Source of the DNA: an uncultured Romboutsia sp.
Lineage (GTDB): Bacteria > Bacillota > Clostridia > Peptostreptococcales > Peptostreptococcaceae
DNA: 64,000 bases
NCBI GenBank assembly: GCA_937880075.1
Contig: CALFLM010000060.1
Location: forward strand, 76,348-140,347
Direction: 5' to 3'
The position numbers and the translations under genes are program-made. Shown piece by piece: positions 16,781 through 25,077 of the stretch (its first letter is position 1; each line of letters starts with the position of its first letter). The notes below the pieces were generated by a model that saw only the letters and a program-made list of their open reading frames with translations, had not been told where the DNA came from and made no database searches.

Positions 16781-18649
16781 GTGGGAGAGACTATTTTAGG
16801 AAACAGATATGAAATCATCAAAAAAATTGGTGATGGAGGTATGGCTTTTGTATATAAAGCTAAAGATATTTTATTAAATAGAATAGTTGCAGTTAAAGTA
16901 TTAAGACCAGAATTTGTAGATGATGATGAATTTTTAGGTAAATTTAAAAGAGAAGCAGAGGCAGTTGCAAGCCTTTCACATCCTAATATAGTAAATGTAT
17001 ATGATGTAGGGGAAGATGGAAAAGTTCATTACATAGTAATGGAATACGTTGACGGGCAAAACTTAAAAGAAATAATAAAAAATGAAGGAACGTTAGATGA
17101 ATATACTTCCCTTGATATAACAAAGCAAATAGCTAAGGCCCTTAGCGCTGCTCACAAAAATGGTATAATTCATCGAGATATAAAGCCACATAATATACTT
17201 ATATCTAATGAAGGCAGAGTTGTTAAAGTTGCTGATTTTGGTATAGCAAAAGCTGTTTCAAATTCAACTATGACTAATATTGGAAGTATAATAGGTTCTG
17301 TACATTATTTTTCACCAGAACAAGCAAAGGGTAAGTTTGTAACTAATAATGCAGATCTTTATTCTCTAGGAATAGTTTTATATGAAATGATAATAGGAAA
17401 AGTTCCTTTTAGAGGAGATAGTCCTATATCTATAGCACTACAACATATAAATGATGAAATTGAATTTACTTCAGAAGAACAGGTAAACATACCTCAAAGT
17501 GTTAGAACCATAATTAAGAAATTAACTGAAAAATCTAGTGTTGATAGATATCAAAGCGCTGAGGAAGTTATAGAAGATATAGAGTATATAGAAAAGAATA
17601 TAGATTTAGATTTTATAAAAGAGTATGATAACTACGTCACAAAAAATATAGACATGAGAGAGCTAAATAAACAGATAGATATAGAAAAAGATATATATGA
17701 CGAAGACGTAGATTATGATGAAGATTATGACGAAGAATATGATGATGAATATTATGATGATGAATATGAAGAAGAAAAACCTAAATTTAAAAAGAATAAA
17801 AAAAATAAAAAAAATAAAAAATCACCGAATAAGAGTAGAAAAAGATTAAAGATAGCTTTAGCTGTATTAATTTTAATTTTATCTACTCAGGTATTTATAT
17901 TTGCTAAATTCTTTTTAGGTGGCTTTGGTAATAATGAAGGTCAGATAACTGCACCAGACTTATACAATTTGACATTAGATGAAGCGCAAAAAAGCCTTGA
18001 TAAATTAAATCTAAATATAAGAGTTGATATAGAAGATGAGTATAGCAATGAAGTTGAGAAAGGGAAAATAATATCTCAACAACCTATGTCAGGTTATGCT
18101 CTTCAAGATGGTGATACAGTAACTTTAGTATTAAGTAAAGGTCCTATGAAAGGCAATATACCTAATGTAGTAGGTCTTACTTTAGGAGAAGCAGGAAATC
18201 TTCTAAAAGAAAATAAATTATCTTTAGGTAATATAAAGTATGAGTATAGCGATACATATAATAATGGAATCGTTATATCTCAAGATCCTAAGTCAGGCAG
18301 TGAAAATAACCAGGAGTGGGGATCTGTAAATGTAGTTGTTAGTAAAGGTCAAAAAGAAGAAATAAAACTTCCAGAAAAAGATGATGATGAAGAGGATAAA
18401 AAAGAAGATGAACAAGTGAAACCTCCGGCTACAACAACTCCTAAGCCAGATAACTCTAATAATGGAAATAGTAGTGGAAATAATGGTAATGGTAGCGGAA
18501 ATCACAATGGTGGTAATAATGGAGGTAATATTAATAATCAACCACAAAATCCAAATACCGATCAACCAGAACAAGGAGGTAGTGCCCAAGATACAAATCC
18601 TGATCCAGAGCCTCCACAAACTGAAGAACCTCAATCAGAGGAGCATTAA
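16781..18649 (+). CDS. prkC: PASTA-domain serine/threonine protein kinase (PrkC/PknB)
   Basis: A 622-residue receptor kinase that senses cell-wall muropeptides or lipid II. The kinase domain is about 10-270 (AVKV Lys39, HRDIKPHN at 131, DFG at 152). It is followed by a strongly acidic Asp/Tyr/Glu segment (about 306-332), a Lys/Asn basic stretch, one membrane helix (about 358-378), two PASTA repeats (about 390-455 and 458-525) and an Asn/Gly/Pro-rich tail to the end. The GTG start follows the stp stop closely. Two PASTA repeats is low for the family (often three or four). A terminator follows. Confidence 0.93.
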   Translation: MGETILGNRYEIIKKIGDGGMAFVYKAKDILLNRIVAVKVLRPEFVDDDEFLGKFKREAEAVASLSHPNIVNVYDVGEDGKVHYIVMEYVDGQNLKEIIKNEGTLDEYTSLDITKQIAKALSAAHKNGIIHRDIKPHNILISNEGRVVKVADFGIAKAVSNSTMTNIGSIIGSVHYFSPEQAKGKFVTNNADLYSLGIVLYEMIIGKVPFRGDSPISIALQHINDEIEFTSEEQVNIPQSVRTIIKKLTEKSSVDRYQSAEEVIEDIEYIEKNIDLDFIKEYDNYVTKNIDMRELNKQIDIEKDIYDEDVDYDEDYDEEYDDEYYDDEYEEEKPKFKKNKKNKKNKKSPNKSRKRLKIALAVLILILSTQVFIFAKFFLGGFGNNEGQITAPDLYNLTLDEAQKSLDKLNLNIRVDIEDEYSNEVEKGKIISQQPMSGYALQDGDTVTLVLSKGPMKGNIPNVVGLTLGEAGNLLKENKLSLGNIKYEYSDTYNNGIVISQDPKSGSENNQEWGSVNVVVSKGQKEEIKLPEKDDDEEDKKEDEQVKPPATTTPKPDNSNNGNSSGNNGNGSGNHNGGNNGGNINNQPQNPNTDQPEQGGSAQDTNPDPEPPQTEEPQSEEH

Positions 18650-18651
18650 TT

Positions 18652-18693
18652 AAAAATAGTAAAATCTAAATGTTTAGGTTTTACTATTTTTTT
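18652..18693 (+). terminator. Terminator after prkC
   Basis: AAAAATAGTAAAA (18652-18664) pairs with TTTTACTATTTTT (18679-18691), with a long T run. The rest of the 200-base gap to rsgA is AT-rich and holds no ORF I can support. Confidence 0.8.
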
Positions 18694-18892
18694 ATTTAAA
18701 ATGCTGAACTAAAAGTTATATTTAAGGATAATATATTATGAGTAATAGAACTTATAATTAAATTTTATATAAAAAAGTTTAATTTTAATATGAATTGTAA
18801 CTAAATTTATAGAAATTTTAAAAAGTTATTAGGATATTGTTTAAAAATAGGATAAAATAGTTATATTATTTAAAATTTTAAGGAGGCAATTA

Positions 18893-19777
18893 ATGATAAA
18901 TGGAAAAATTATAAAAGGAATAGGGGGATTTTACTACGTAGATACAGAAAAGGGGCTTTATGAATGTAGAGCTAGAGGTATCTTTAGAAAAAATAAAATA
19001 ACGCCTTTAGTTGGAGATATAGTTAGTATAAGTGTAGTTGATGAAGAAAATAAAAAAGGTGTTGTAGAGGAAATTGAAAAAAGAGATACATGCCTTGTAA
19101 GACCGCCAATAGCAAATGTAGATAAGGCTTTAATAGTATTTGCTATAAAAAATCCATCACCAAACTTATCACTATTAGATAGATTTATAGTTTTAGCAGA
19201 AAAAGAAAACCTTGAAATAGTAATAGTGTTTACTAAAGTTGACTTAGATACTGATGGTGAACTTTTAGATGAATTAAAAAATATATACAAAGTAAGTGGA
19301 TATAAGGTAATACCTGTTAGTAACAAACTTAAATTAAATATAGATCAAATAAAAGAAGAGCTAAAAGAAAATACCGTTGTTTTTGCTGGACCATCTGGCG
19401 TAGGAAAATCTAGCTTATTAAATGAAATAGATAAAAATTTTGAATTAAAAACTGGAGAAGTTAGTGATAAAATAAAACGAGGTAAGCACACTACTCGTCA
19501 TGCAGAACTTTTAAAACTAGAGTGTGGAGGAATGGTTGCAGATACTCCTGGATTTAGTTCGCTTACACTTGATGATATAGAGGAAAGTGAATTAAAAGAA
19601 TATTTTATAGAGTTTGATAAATATGATGATTGTAGATTTGGCTCTAGATGTATTCATGAAAATGAACCAAGTTGTGCAGTAAAAGAAGCAGTAGAAAATG
19701 GGGCTATATCTAAAAAAAGATATGAAAGCTACATTCAATTGCTAAACGAAATAAGATCAGGGAAAAGGAGATATTAA
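18893..19777 (+). CDS. rsgA: Ribosome small-subunit-dependent GTPase RsgA
   Basis: A 294-residue circularly permuted GTPase for late 30S assembly. Order of parts: N-terminal OB fold, G4 FTKVD, G1 GPSGVGKSSLLNE, switch GKHTTRHAE, G3 DTPGFSS, and a C-terminal zinc site with CRFGSRCIHENEPSCAV. Start 18893 follows AAGGAGG. It is followed after one base by rpe, the classic rsgA-rpe-thiN order next to the PASTA kinase. Confidence 0.95.
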   Translation: MINGKIIKGIGGFYYVDTEKGLYECRARGIFRKNKITPLVGDIVSISVVDEENKKGVVEEIEKRDTCLVRPPIANVDKALIVFAIKNPSPNLSLLDRFIVLAEKENLEIVIVFTKVDLDTDGELLDELKNIYKVSGYKVIPVSNKLKLNIDQIKEELKENTVVFAGPSGVGKSSLLNEIDKNFELKTGEVSDKIKRGKHTTRHAELLKLECGGMVADTPGFSSLTLDDIEESELKEYFIEFDKYDDCRFGSRCIHENEPSCAVKEAVENGAISKKRYESYIQLLNEIRSGKRRY

Positions 19778-19778
19778 A

Positions 19779-20441
19779 ATGATTAAATTAGCACCATCAA
19801 TATTATCAGCAGACTTTGCAAGATTATTAGAAGATGTTAAAAAAGTAGAAAATGCAGGATGTGAATATTTGCATATTGATGTTATGGATGGACATTTTGT
19901 TCCAAATATAACATTAGGGCCTAATGTAGTTAAGTCTTTAAGAAAAGATGTAAATATGGTATTTGATGCTCATCTTATGATAGAAAATCCAGATCAATAT
20001 ATAAAAGAATTTGTTGATGCAGGTTGTGACATAATAGTAGTTCACCAAGAAGCTTGTAAACACTTACATAGAACTATACAAAATATAAAATCATATGGAA
20101 TTAAGGCTGGAGTTTCATTAAATCCTGCTACTCCAATAGAAACTATAAAACATATAATAAGAGATGTTGATATGGTACTTATTATGACTGTAAACCCTGG
20201 TTTTGGAGGTCAATCATTTATAGAAAGTATGATACCTAAAATAGAAGAGTTAAAAAGATTTTTAGATAGTGAAGGTTTAAATGTAGATATACAAGTGGAT
20301 GGTGGAATAAAACCTGACAATGTAGAGAAAGTGGTAAAAGCTGGGGCAAATGTAATAGTAGCTGGATCTGCTATATTTAATAGTGATGATATAAAAGCTA
20401 CAGTAGATTTATTCAGAAAAAATGCATGTGCGGTGAAGTAG
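19779..20441 (+). CDS. rpe: Ribulose-phosphate 3-epimerase
   Basis: A 220-residue TIM-barrel enzyme interconverting ribulose-5-P and xylulose-5-P. Signatures LAPSILSADFARL, HIDVMDGHFVPNITLGP, MTVNPGFGGQSFI and VDGGIKPDN are all intact, covering the metal-binding His/Asp residues. It sits one base after rsgA and four before thiN. Confidence 0.96.
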   Translation: MIKLAPSILSADFARLLEDVKKVENAGCEYLHIDVMDGHFVPNITLGPNVVKSLRKDVNMVFDAHLMIENPDQYIKEFVDAGCDIIVVHQEACKHLHRTIQNIKSYGIKAGVSLNPATPIETIKHIIRDVDMVLIMTVNPGFGGQSFIESMIPKIEELKRFLDSEGLNVDIQVDGGIKPDNVEKVVKAGANVIVAGSAIFNSDDIKATVDLFRKNACAVK

Positions 20442-20445
20442 TTAT

Positions 20446-21087
20446 ATGAAAATTTGTATTATATTAAATGGTGAAATTAAAGATTATGATTATATAAATA
20501 GCATAATAGTAACAGGTGGTTATGATTATATAATATGCTCAGATGGGGGCGCAAATCACGCTTATAATATGAATATAGTGCCAGATTATATACTAGGAGA
20601 TTTGGATTCTGCAAATAAAAATATCATTGGGTACTATAAAAGTAAAAATGTTAAATTTGAAAAGTTTCCAACTAAAAAAGATGAAACAGATACAGAGTTA
20701 TGCATAGAGCTTTCAGATAAATTAAAAGCTAAAGAGATACATTTGATAGGAGCTCTAGGAGGAAGGATAGATCATACTATTGCAAATGTAAATCTTCTTT
20801 ATTATATAAGAAAAAGAGGTATTACACCTAAGATAATTTCTGAGAAAGAAGAAGTATATATAGCTATAGATGAAGAAATAACTATATATGGAGAAATAGG
20901 AGATACTATATCTATACTACCTATAAAAAATGATGCAAAGGGTGTAACTTTAAATAATTTAGAATATCCTCTAGAAAATTACAATATGGAATTTTCTAGG
21001 CCATTAGGTATATCTAATGTGATGACTGATATTAATTGTAATATAAAAGTACAAGAAGGAAGTATAATTATAATAAAGAATATATAA
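20446..21087 (+). CDS. thiN: Thiamine pyrophosphokinase
   Basis: A 213-residue enzyme making thiamine diphosphate from thiamine and ATP. The catalytic motifs SDGGANHAY, PDYILGDLDS and KDETDTE are present, with GALGGRIDHT and the C-terminal beta domain. The same DGGA...PDxIxGDxDS pattern recurs in SteA at 53.3 kb, which shares the fold. A terminator overlaps its end, closing the rsgA-rpe-thiN unit. Confidence 0.94.
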   Translation: MKICIILNGEIKDYDYINSIIVTGGYDYIICSDGGANHAYNMNIVPDYILGDLDSANKNIIGYYKSKNVKFEKFPTKKDETDTELCIELSDKLKAKEIHLIGALGGRIDHTIANVNLLYYIRKRGITPKIISEKEEVYIAIDEEITIYGEIGDTISILPIKNDAKGVTLNNLEYPLENYNMEFSRPLGISNVMTDINCNIKVQEGSIIIIKNI

Positions 21088-21111
21088 AAGATGGCTGTTG
21101 CCATCTTTTTT
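21087..21111 (+). terminator. Terminator after thiN
   Basis: Perfect 9-bp stem AAAGATGGC (21087-21095)/GCCATCTTT (21100-21108), TGTT loop, then a T run. Confidence 0.88.
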
Positions 21112-21260
21112 GTGTATAAAAAAATTATATCATGAAAAATTTCGCAGATATATAACTTAAGCGAAGCAAATTTTTTTATATATAAATTATTGAAGAAATT
21201 AAACGAAGGATGTACACCATTTAGGTTGTATATTTATAAAGTAATAAATGGAGGTGTATT

Positions 21261-21800
21261 ATGGAAAATAAGATTGCAGTTATATATAAGTCTAAATATG
21301 GTGCTACAAAACGTTATGCAGGGTGGATAGCATTAAAGCTAGAGGCAGATTTATATGAAGTATCAGATATAGTGAGAAAAGATTTAAATGACTATGACAC
21401 TATAATTTATGGAGGTCCATTATATATTGGAAAAATAAAAGGGATAAAATTTATAACAAATAATTATGAATATATAAAAGAGAAAAAGGTATATTTATTT
21501 ATGGTAGGCATGAGAGAATTTGATGAGGACTATATAAATTCTACTTTAGAAAATAATATACCTAAAGAAATTATTGATAATATAGAAACATTTTATTTTA
21601 GAGGAAAAATGAACTATCAAGAGTTAAGTCTTAAGGATAAAATCCTAATGACTGGACTCAGAGTAAGGATATCAAATAAGAAACAATCAGATAGATCTAA
21701 TGATGATAAAATGATCTTAGAAACAATAGATAAGTCTATAGACTATATAGATAAAAAATCTGTAGATATATTATTAAATAATGTATTTAGCAATAGTTAA
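21261..21800 (+). CDS. Flavodoxin-domain protein
   Basis: A 179-residue protein whose N-terminus (KIAVIYKSKYGATKRYAGWI) has the flavodoxin-type FMN phosphate loop, followed by YDTIIYGGPLYIGKIKG and VYLFMVGM, in the manner of flavodoxin_5/HemG-like proteins. No protoporphyrinogen-specific feature is seen. It stands alone, between the thiN terminator and its own terminator, with a GGAGGTG site before the ATG. The 173-base upstream gap contains an imperfect hairpin (about 21136-21177) and a small TACACC...GGTTGTA repeat. Substrate unknown. Confidence 0.7.
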   Translation: MENKIAVIYKSKYGATKRYAGWIALKLEADLYEVSDIVRKDLNDYDTIIYGGPLYIGKIKGIKFITNNYEYIKEKKVYLFMVGMREFDEDYINSTLENNIPKEIIDNIETFYFRGKMNYQELSLKDKILMTGLRVRISNKKQSDRSNDDKMILETIDKSIDYIDKKSVDILLNNVFSNS

Positions 21801-21826
21801 GATGTATATTTTACATCTTGTTTTTT
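21799..21826 (+). terminator. Terminator after the flavodoxin-like gene
   Basis: Perfect 8-bp stem AAGATGTA (21799-21806)/TACATCTT (21812-21819), then GTTTTTT. Confidence 0.85.
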
Positions 21827-21837
21827 ATACACTAATG

Positions 21838-21873
21838 GATTATAAATTATCTGGTTTGTAGATAATTATAATC
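21838..21873. repeat. Isolated long inverted repeat in the gap before spoVM
   Basis: GATTATAAATTATCT (21838-21852) is mirrored by AGATAATTATAATC (21860-21873) with one bulged base and a 7-base loop. No T run follows on either side, so it is not a typical terminator. Apart from this, 21874-22040 shows nothing I can identify. Confidence 0.5.
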
Positions 21874-22054
21874 TAAACTGCTTATGATTTAAGTAACTGA
21901 TGTATCTGTATAGAAAGTAATAATATATCATTTTCGATATGAGAAAAGCCAAATTTTTTATTTAAATTATAGGACAGGTCTAATTATATAACATTTTGCA
22001 TAAATTTAAAATATAGAATGTAACCAAGAGACTAAATACACACTGGAGGTATTT

Positions 22055-22207
22055 ATGAAAAATAGTAGCTCAAAAAGGTTGTTTGTGATTTTATGATTTT
22101 TTATAGGTGTGGCTGTAATACTATCTATGATATTACCTAACTGGATATGGAAGTCTCTTATAGCATTTACTCTTGTGGGATGTGGGGTATTATTCTTTTT
22201 ATATTAG
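22055..22207 (+). pseudogene. Small membrane-protein ORF interrupted by an in-frame TGA
   Basis: Read from ATG 22055 (GGAGG at 22045-22049), the frame runs 50 codons to TAG at 22205 with one TGA at codon 14 (22094-22096). It encodes a basic N-terminus (MKNSSSKRLFVIL), the stop, then a strongly hydrophobic stretch with two candidate membrane segments around ILPNWIWK. Frame and hydrophobicity continue past the stop, so it looks like a short membrane protein with a nonsense mutation (or a sequencing error). It lies 93 bases upstream of spoVM. Function unknown. Confidence 0.55.
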
Positions 22208-22256
22208 TTATAAATCTTAATAAATATATTATTAATATATGGATTAAAGAATCCTA

Positions 22257-22264
22257 CATATAAG
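22257..22264 (+). promoter_or_regulatory. Possible sigmaE -10 element for spoVM
   Basis: CATATAAG resembles the sigmaE -10 (CATACAAT-like) 36 bases before the spoVM start. No good -35 is found at the right spacing, so this is tentative; the family expectation is sigmaE control of spoVM. Confidence 0.25.
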
Positions 22265-22299
22265 TTAAATTCTATTAAAACCGTAGGGAGGAGTATTTT

Positions 22300-22380
22300 A
22301 TGAAGATGGTTACAATAAAATTACCAAAATGGCTTTCTAATATAGTTTTAAAATTCATGAAAAGTTCTAAAAAGGGATAA
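22300..22380 (+). CDS. spoVM: SpoVM: 26-residue stage V sporulation peptide
   Basis: The frame encodes MKMVTIKLPKWLSNIVLKF followed by MKSSKKG (26 residues), closely matching B. subtilis SpoVM (also 26 residues; shared pattern TIKLPK.L...V...). SpoVM is an amphipathic helix that recognises the convex forespore membrane and anchors SpoIVA for coat assembly. The start has AGGGAGGAG upstream. Its place between thiN and rpmB is the same as in B. subtilis. It is too short for most gene callers. Lysine-rich C-terminus fits membrane binding. Confidence 0.92.
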   Translation: MKMVTIKLPKWLSNIVLKFMKSSKKG

Positions 22381-22383
22381 AAT

Positions 22384-22410
22384 AAAAGCCTACTATTATA
22401 GTAGGCTTTT
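22384..22410. terminator. Bidirectional terminator between spoVM and rpmB
   Basis: Perfect 12-bp stem AAAAGCCTACTA (22384-22395)/TAGTAGGCTTTT (22399-22410) with T runs on both strands; serves convergent spoVM and rpmB. Confidence 0.9.
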
Positions 22411-22422
22411 AAAAAGAACATA

Positions 22423-22611
22423 TTAAGCTCTTTCTATTTTTCCAGAACGTAAACATCTAGTACAAACCTTAACTCTCTTAGGAGTACCATCTATTATAGC
22501 TCTAACGCTTCTTAAGTTAGCAGACCAAGTTCTTCTGCTGTGTCTATTTGAGTGTGATATTTGGTTTCCAGAAACTTTTCCTTTACCACATACGCTACAT
22601 ACCTTTGCCAT
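22423..22611 (-). CDS. rpmB: 50S ribosomal protein L28
   Basis: A 62-residue ribosomal protein with the L28 opening AKVCSVCGKGK, the NRHSRRTWSAN stretch and a second Cys pair VCTRCLRSGKI, i.e. a zinc-ribbon (C+) form. The start has a perfect AAGGAGGTG. It is a lone minus-strand gene between spoVM and the Asp23-family gene, its usual clostridial position. Confidence 0.95.
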   Translation of the reverse strand: MAKVCSVCGKGKVSGNQISHSNRHSRRTWSANLRSVRAIIDGTPKRVKVCTRCLRSGKIERA

Positions 22612-22664
22612 TTACGTACACCTCCTTAAAATGATAACTATATTTAAAGACTAAAAACATATTT

Positions 22665-22693
22665 ATATTAACATAAATATTAAAAACGTGCAA
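22665..22693 (-). promoter_or_regulatory. Probable sigmaA promoter of rpmB
   Basis: On the minus strand, TTGCAC (plus 22688-22693) and TAATAT (plus 22665-22670) are separated by 17 bp, with the start codon about 54 bases downstream of the -10. Confidence 0.5.
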
Positions 22694-22780
22694 TAGAAAT
22701 ATATATTTGCTTTACACATATTGAAGAATTTGTTGTTATCATATAAAATTATATATATAATTCTGTATAAAGTAAATATT

Positions 22781-22810
22781 AAAAAAGAAATACTAAATTT
22801 TTTCTTTTTT
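22781..22810. repeat. Inverted repeat in the rpmB / asp23 divergent intergenic region
   Basis: AAAAAAGAAA (22781-22790) is exactly mirrored by TTTCTTTTTT (22801-22810). It could act as a bidirectional terminator separating the divergent promoters; the rest of 22612-22992 is AT-rich promoter DNA without ORFs. Confidence 0.45.
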
Positions 22811-22910
22811 ATATCCAAATTTTTTAAATTTAAATTATAATAAATTTATTATAATAAATTTGGGTAGATTTAAATTATAACATATTTATAATATTATAGG
22901 ATAGATAAAA

Positions 22911-22950
22911 TTGCATAATACTATAAATATATATAATATTAATTATGCAG
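22911..22950 (+). promoter_or_regulatory. Candidate promoter with flanking inverted repeat upstream of the Asp23-family gene
   Basis: TTGCAT (22911-22916) and TATAAT (22932-22937) are 15 bp apart. An 8-bp inverted repeat TGCATAAT (22912-22919)/ATTATGCA (22942-22949) brackets the -10, so a repressor operator or a small hairpin is possible. Inference from position only. Confidence 0.35.
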
Positions 22951-22992
22951 AAAAAATTAGATAAAATATAAATAAACTTAAGGGGGCCAACC

Positions 22993-23343
22993 ATGAGTGC
23001 AAAAATAGTTAATCAATATGGAAGTATAGAAATAGATAAACAAGTTATATCACAAGTTGCTTATAGAGCAGCAATGGAAAGTTACGGACTGGTAGGTTTA
23101 GGATATAAGTCTAAAGGTATAGTAGAATTATTAAAAGGTGAAAATGCTTTTAAAGGAGTTGTAGTTGAAGAACTAGAAGATAATACTATATATATAGAGC
23201 TATATGTTATATTACAATATGGAACAAATATATCAACAGTTGCTAACAACATAATAGATAGAGTAAAATATACAGTTGAAAAGATTACATCAATAAATGT
23301 AAGTAAGATAGATATAAACGTGCAAGGTATAAGAGTTAAGTAA
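22993..23343 (+). CDS. Asp23/Gls24 family envelope stress response protein (YloU-like)
   Basis: A 116-residue Asp23-family protein (GSIEIDKQVISQVAYRAAMESYGLVG; C-terminal KIDINVQGIRVK). Such proteins associate with the membrane in Firmicutes; the molecular role is unclear. No membrane helix is seen. It is 14 bases before fakA, the conserved yloU-yloV pair. A second paralogue lies at 40320-40682. Confidence 0.9.
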   Translation: MSAKIVNQYGSIEIDKQVISQVAYRAAMESYGLVGLGYKSKGIVELLKGENAFKGVVVEELEDNTIYIELYVILQYGTNISTVANNIIDRVKYTVEKITSINVSKIDINVQGIRVK

Positions 23344-23357
23344 TTAGGAGGAAAAAT

Positions 23358-24983
23358 ATGATTCAATATATAGAAGGTAAGATGTTAAGAGATATGTTTG
23401 TATCAGGTGCAAACAATCTTCAAAATCATAAAGATTTAGTAGATAAGCTGAATGTATTCCCTGTTCCAGATGGAGATACAGGTACTAACATGTCGCTTAC
23501 TATATCTTATGCTATGAAGGAATTAGCTAAAGTTGAAAATGATAGTATAACAGATATAGGAAAGTCTTTATCAAAAGGTTCTTTAATGGGGGCTAGAGGA
23601 AACTCAGGAGTTATATTATCTCAAATAATAAGAGGATTCTCAAAATCTATAGAAGGTAAAGAAAAAATAGGTACTGAAGATTTAGCTAAAGCTTTTAAAA
23701 ATGGATCTGACACAGCTTATAAGGCTGTTATAAAGCCAATAGAAGGAACTATATTAACAGTAGTAAGAGAAAGTGGAGAGTATGCTATAAAAGCATCTAA
23801 AAAAGAAAAAGATTTATTAAAGTTCTTAGAAATGGTTATAGATGAAGCTAATAAATCTTTAGAAAGAACTCCAGAATTACTTAAGAATTTAAAAGAAGCT
23901 GGTGTTGTAGATTCTGGAGGTAAAGGATTAGTTCTTATATATGAAGGGATGTATGAGGCATTAAAAGGAAATAAAATAAAAGCAAAAGATTTAAATGATT
24001 CTAGCATTCAGGAAGTTAAGCAAGCTGGAACGTCTATAAATACAGAAGATATAAAATTCTGTTATTGTACAGAGTTTATATTAGAAAGTAGCGCTATAAG
24101 TGATACTGAAATAAGAGACATGATGTTAAAGTATGGAGATAGTTTAGCAGTTGTTGGTGATGAAGGTATAATAAAAGTACATGTTCATACAAATGATCCA
24201 GGTCTTGTACTTCAAGATGCTTTAAAACATGGTCAGCTAGTAACAATAAAAATAGAAAATATGAAACTTCAACATGAAAATACATTAATAACTGATACTG
24301 ATGAAATAGCTCAATCATCAGAAGAGAAAGAATATGGATTTATAGCAACATCTATGGGAGAAGGTTTAGCAAAAATATTTAAAGACTTTGGAGTTGACTA
24401 TATAATTGAAGGTGGTCAAACTATGAACCCAAGTACAGAAGACTTTATGAAGGCTATAGATAGCATAAATGCTAAAAATATATTCATATTCCCAAATAAC
24501 AGTAATATAATAATGGCAGCAAATCAAGCTAAAGAGTTAAGTGATAAAAATATAATCGTAATACCTACTAAAAATACTCCGCAAGGGTTTACTGCTTTAG
24601 TTAATTTTAATGCGGATGCTAGTGTAGAAGAAAATGAACAAGCTCTTATGGAATCTTTAACTATGGTTAAGTCAGGTCAAGTAACATTTGCAGTTAGAGA
24701 TACTGTTATGAATGATGTTGAAGTTAAAGAAGGTAACATAATAGGTATAGCAGAAAGTAAACTGATGGATGCTGGAGAGAGTGTAGATGAAATAACTACA
24801 TCTTTAGTAGAAAAATTAGTTGATGAAGATAGTGCTATAGTTACATTATTCTATGGTGAAGATGTAACTGAGGAAGATGCAAATAATCTTCGTGATGAAT
24901 TAGAAGAAAAGTTTGAAGATTTAGATATAGAATTATATTATGGAGGTCAACCTCTTTACTATTACTTAATATCAGTTGAATAA
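23358..24983 (+). CDS. fakA: DAK2-domain fatty acid kinase subunit FakA (YloV)
   Basis: A 541-residue protein. The N-terminal DhaL-like nucleotide-binding domain has NVFPVPDGDTGTNMSLT and GSLMGARGNSGVILSQI; a middle domain and a C-terminal DegV-fold-like domain (about 320-541) follow. In Staphylococcus FakA phosphorylates exogenous fatty acids held by FakB, feeding PlsX/PlsY. No fakB is in the window, but plsX is at 33.9 kb. Start ATG 23358 follows TTAGGAGG. Confidence 0.88.
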   Translation: MIQYIEGKMLRDMFVSGANNLQNHKDLVDKLNVFPVPDGDTGTNMSLTISYAMKELAKVENDSITDIGKSLSKGSLMGARGNSGVILSQIIRGFSKSIEGKEKIGTEDLAKAFKNGSDTAYKAVIKPIEGTILTVVRESGEYAIKASKKEKDLLKFLEMVIDEANKSLERTPELLKNLKEAGVVDSGGKGLVLIYEGMYEALKGNKIKAKDLNDSSIQEVKQAGTSINTEDIKFCYCTEFILESSAISDTEIRDMMLKYGDSLAVVGDEGIIKVHVHTNDPGLVLQDALKHGQLVTIKIENMKLQHENTLITDTDEIAQSSEEKEYGFIATSMGEGLAKIFKDFGVDYIIEGGQTMNPSTEDFMKAIDSINAKNIFIFPNNSNIIMAANQAKELSDKNIIVIPTKNTPQGFTALVNFNADASVEENEQALMESLTMVKSGQVTFAVRDTVMNDVEVKEGNIIGIAESKLMDAGESVDEITTSLVEKLVDEDSAIVTLFYGEDVTEEDANNLRDELEEKFEDLDIELYYGGQPLYYYLISVE

Positions 24984-24994
24984 TTATCTAAGTA

Positions 24995-25077
24995 ACGAAC
25001 AGATTTTAGTTCGTAGGATAGATTAATAAATTTAATTTTTAAAGTCCTGTATAATATTATTATTTGTACAGGACTTT
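24995..25077 (+). promoter_or_regulatory. Two hairpins in the fakA-recG gap (terminator or attenuator)
   Basis: The first stem is ACGAAC (24995-25000)/GTTCGT (25009-25014). The second is an 11-bp perfect stem AAAGTCCTGTA (25041-25051)/TACAGGACTTT (25067-25077), followed by ATTTATAG rather than a solid T run. The second ends only 7 bases before the recG ribosome-binding site. It probably terminates fakA transcription, partly at least. Confidence 0.6.

Noticed and set aside
18293..18653. Open frames on both strands over the end of prkC (113 aa minus, 63 aa plus)
   Set aside because: They are shadows of the Asn/Gly/Pro low-complexity tail; composition is repetitive, with no ribosome site.
22094..22096. 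In-frame TGA as a selenocysteine or recoding codon
   Set aside because: No SECIS-like hairpin right after it and no selenoprotein context; mutation or sequence error is simpler.
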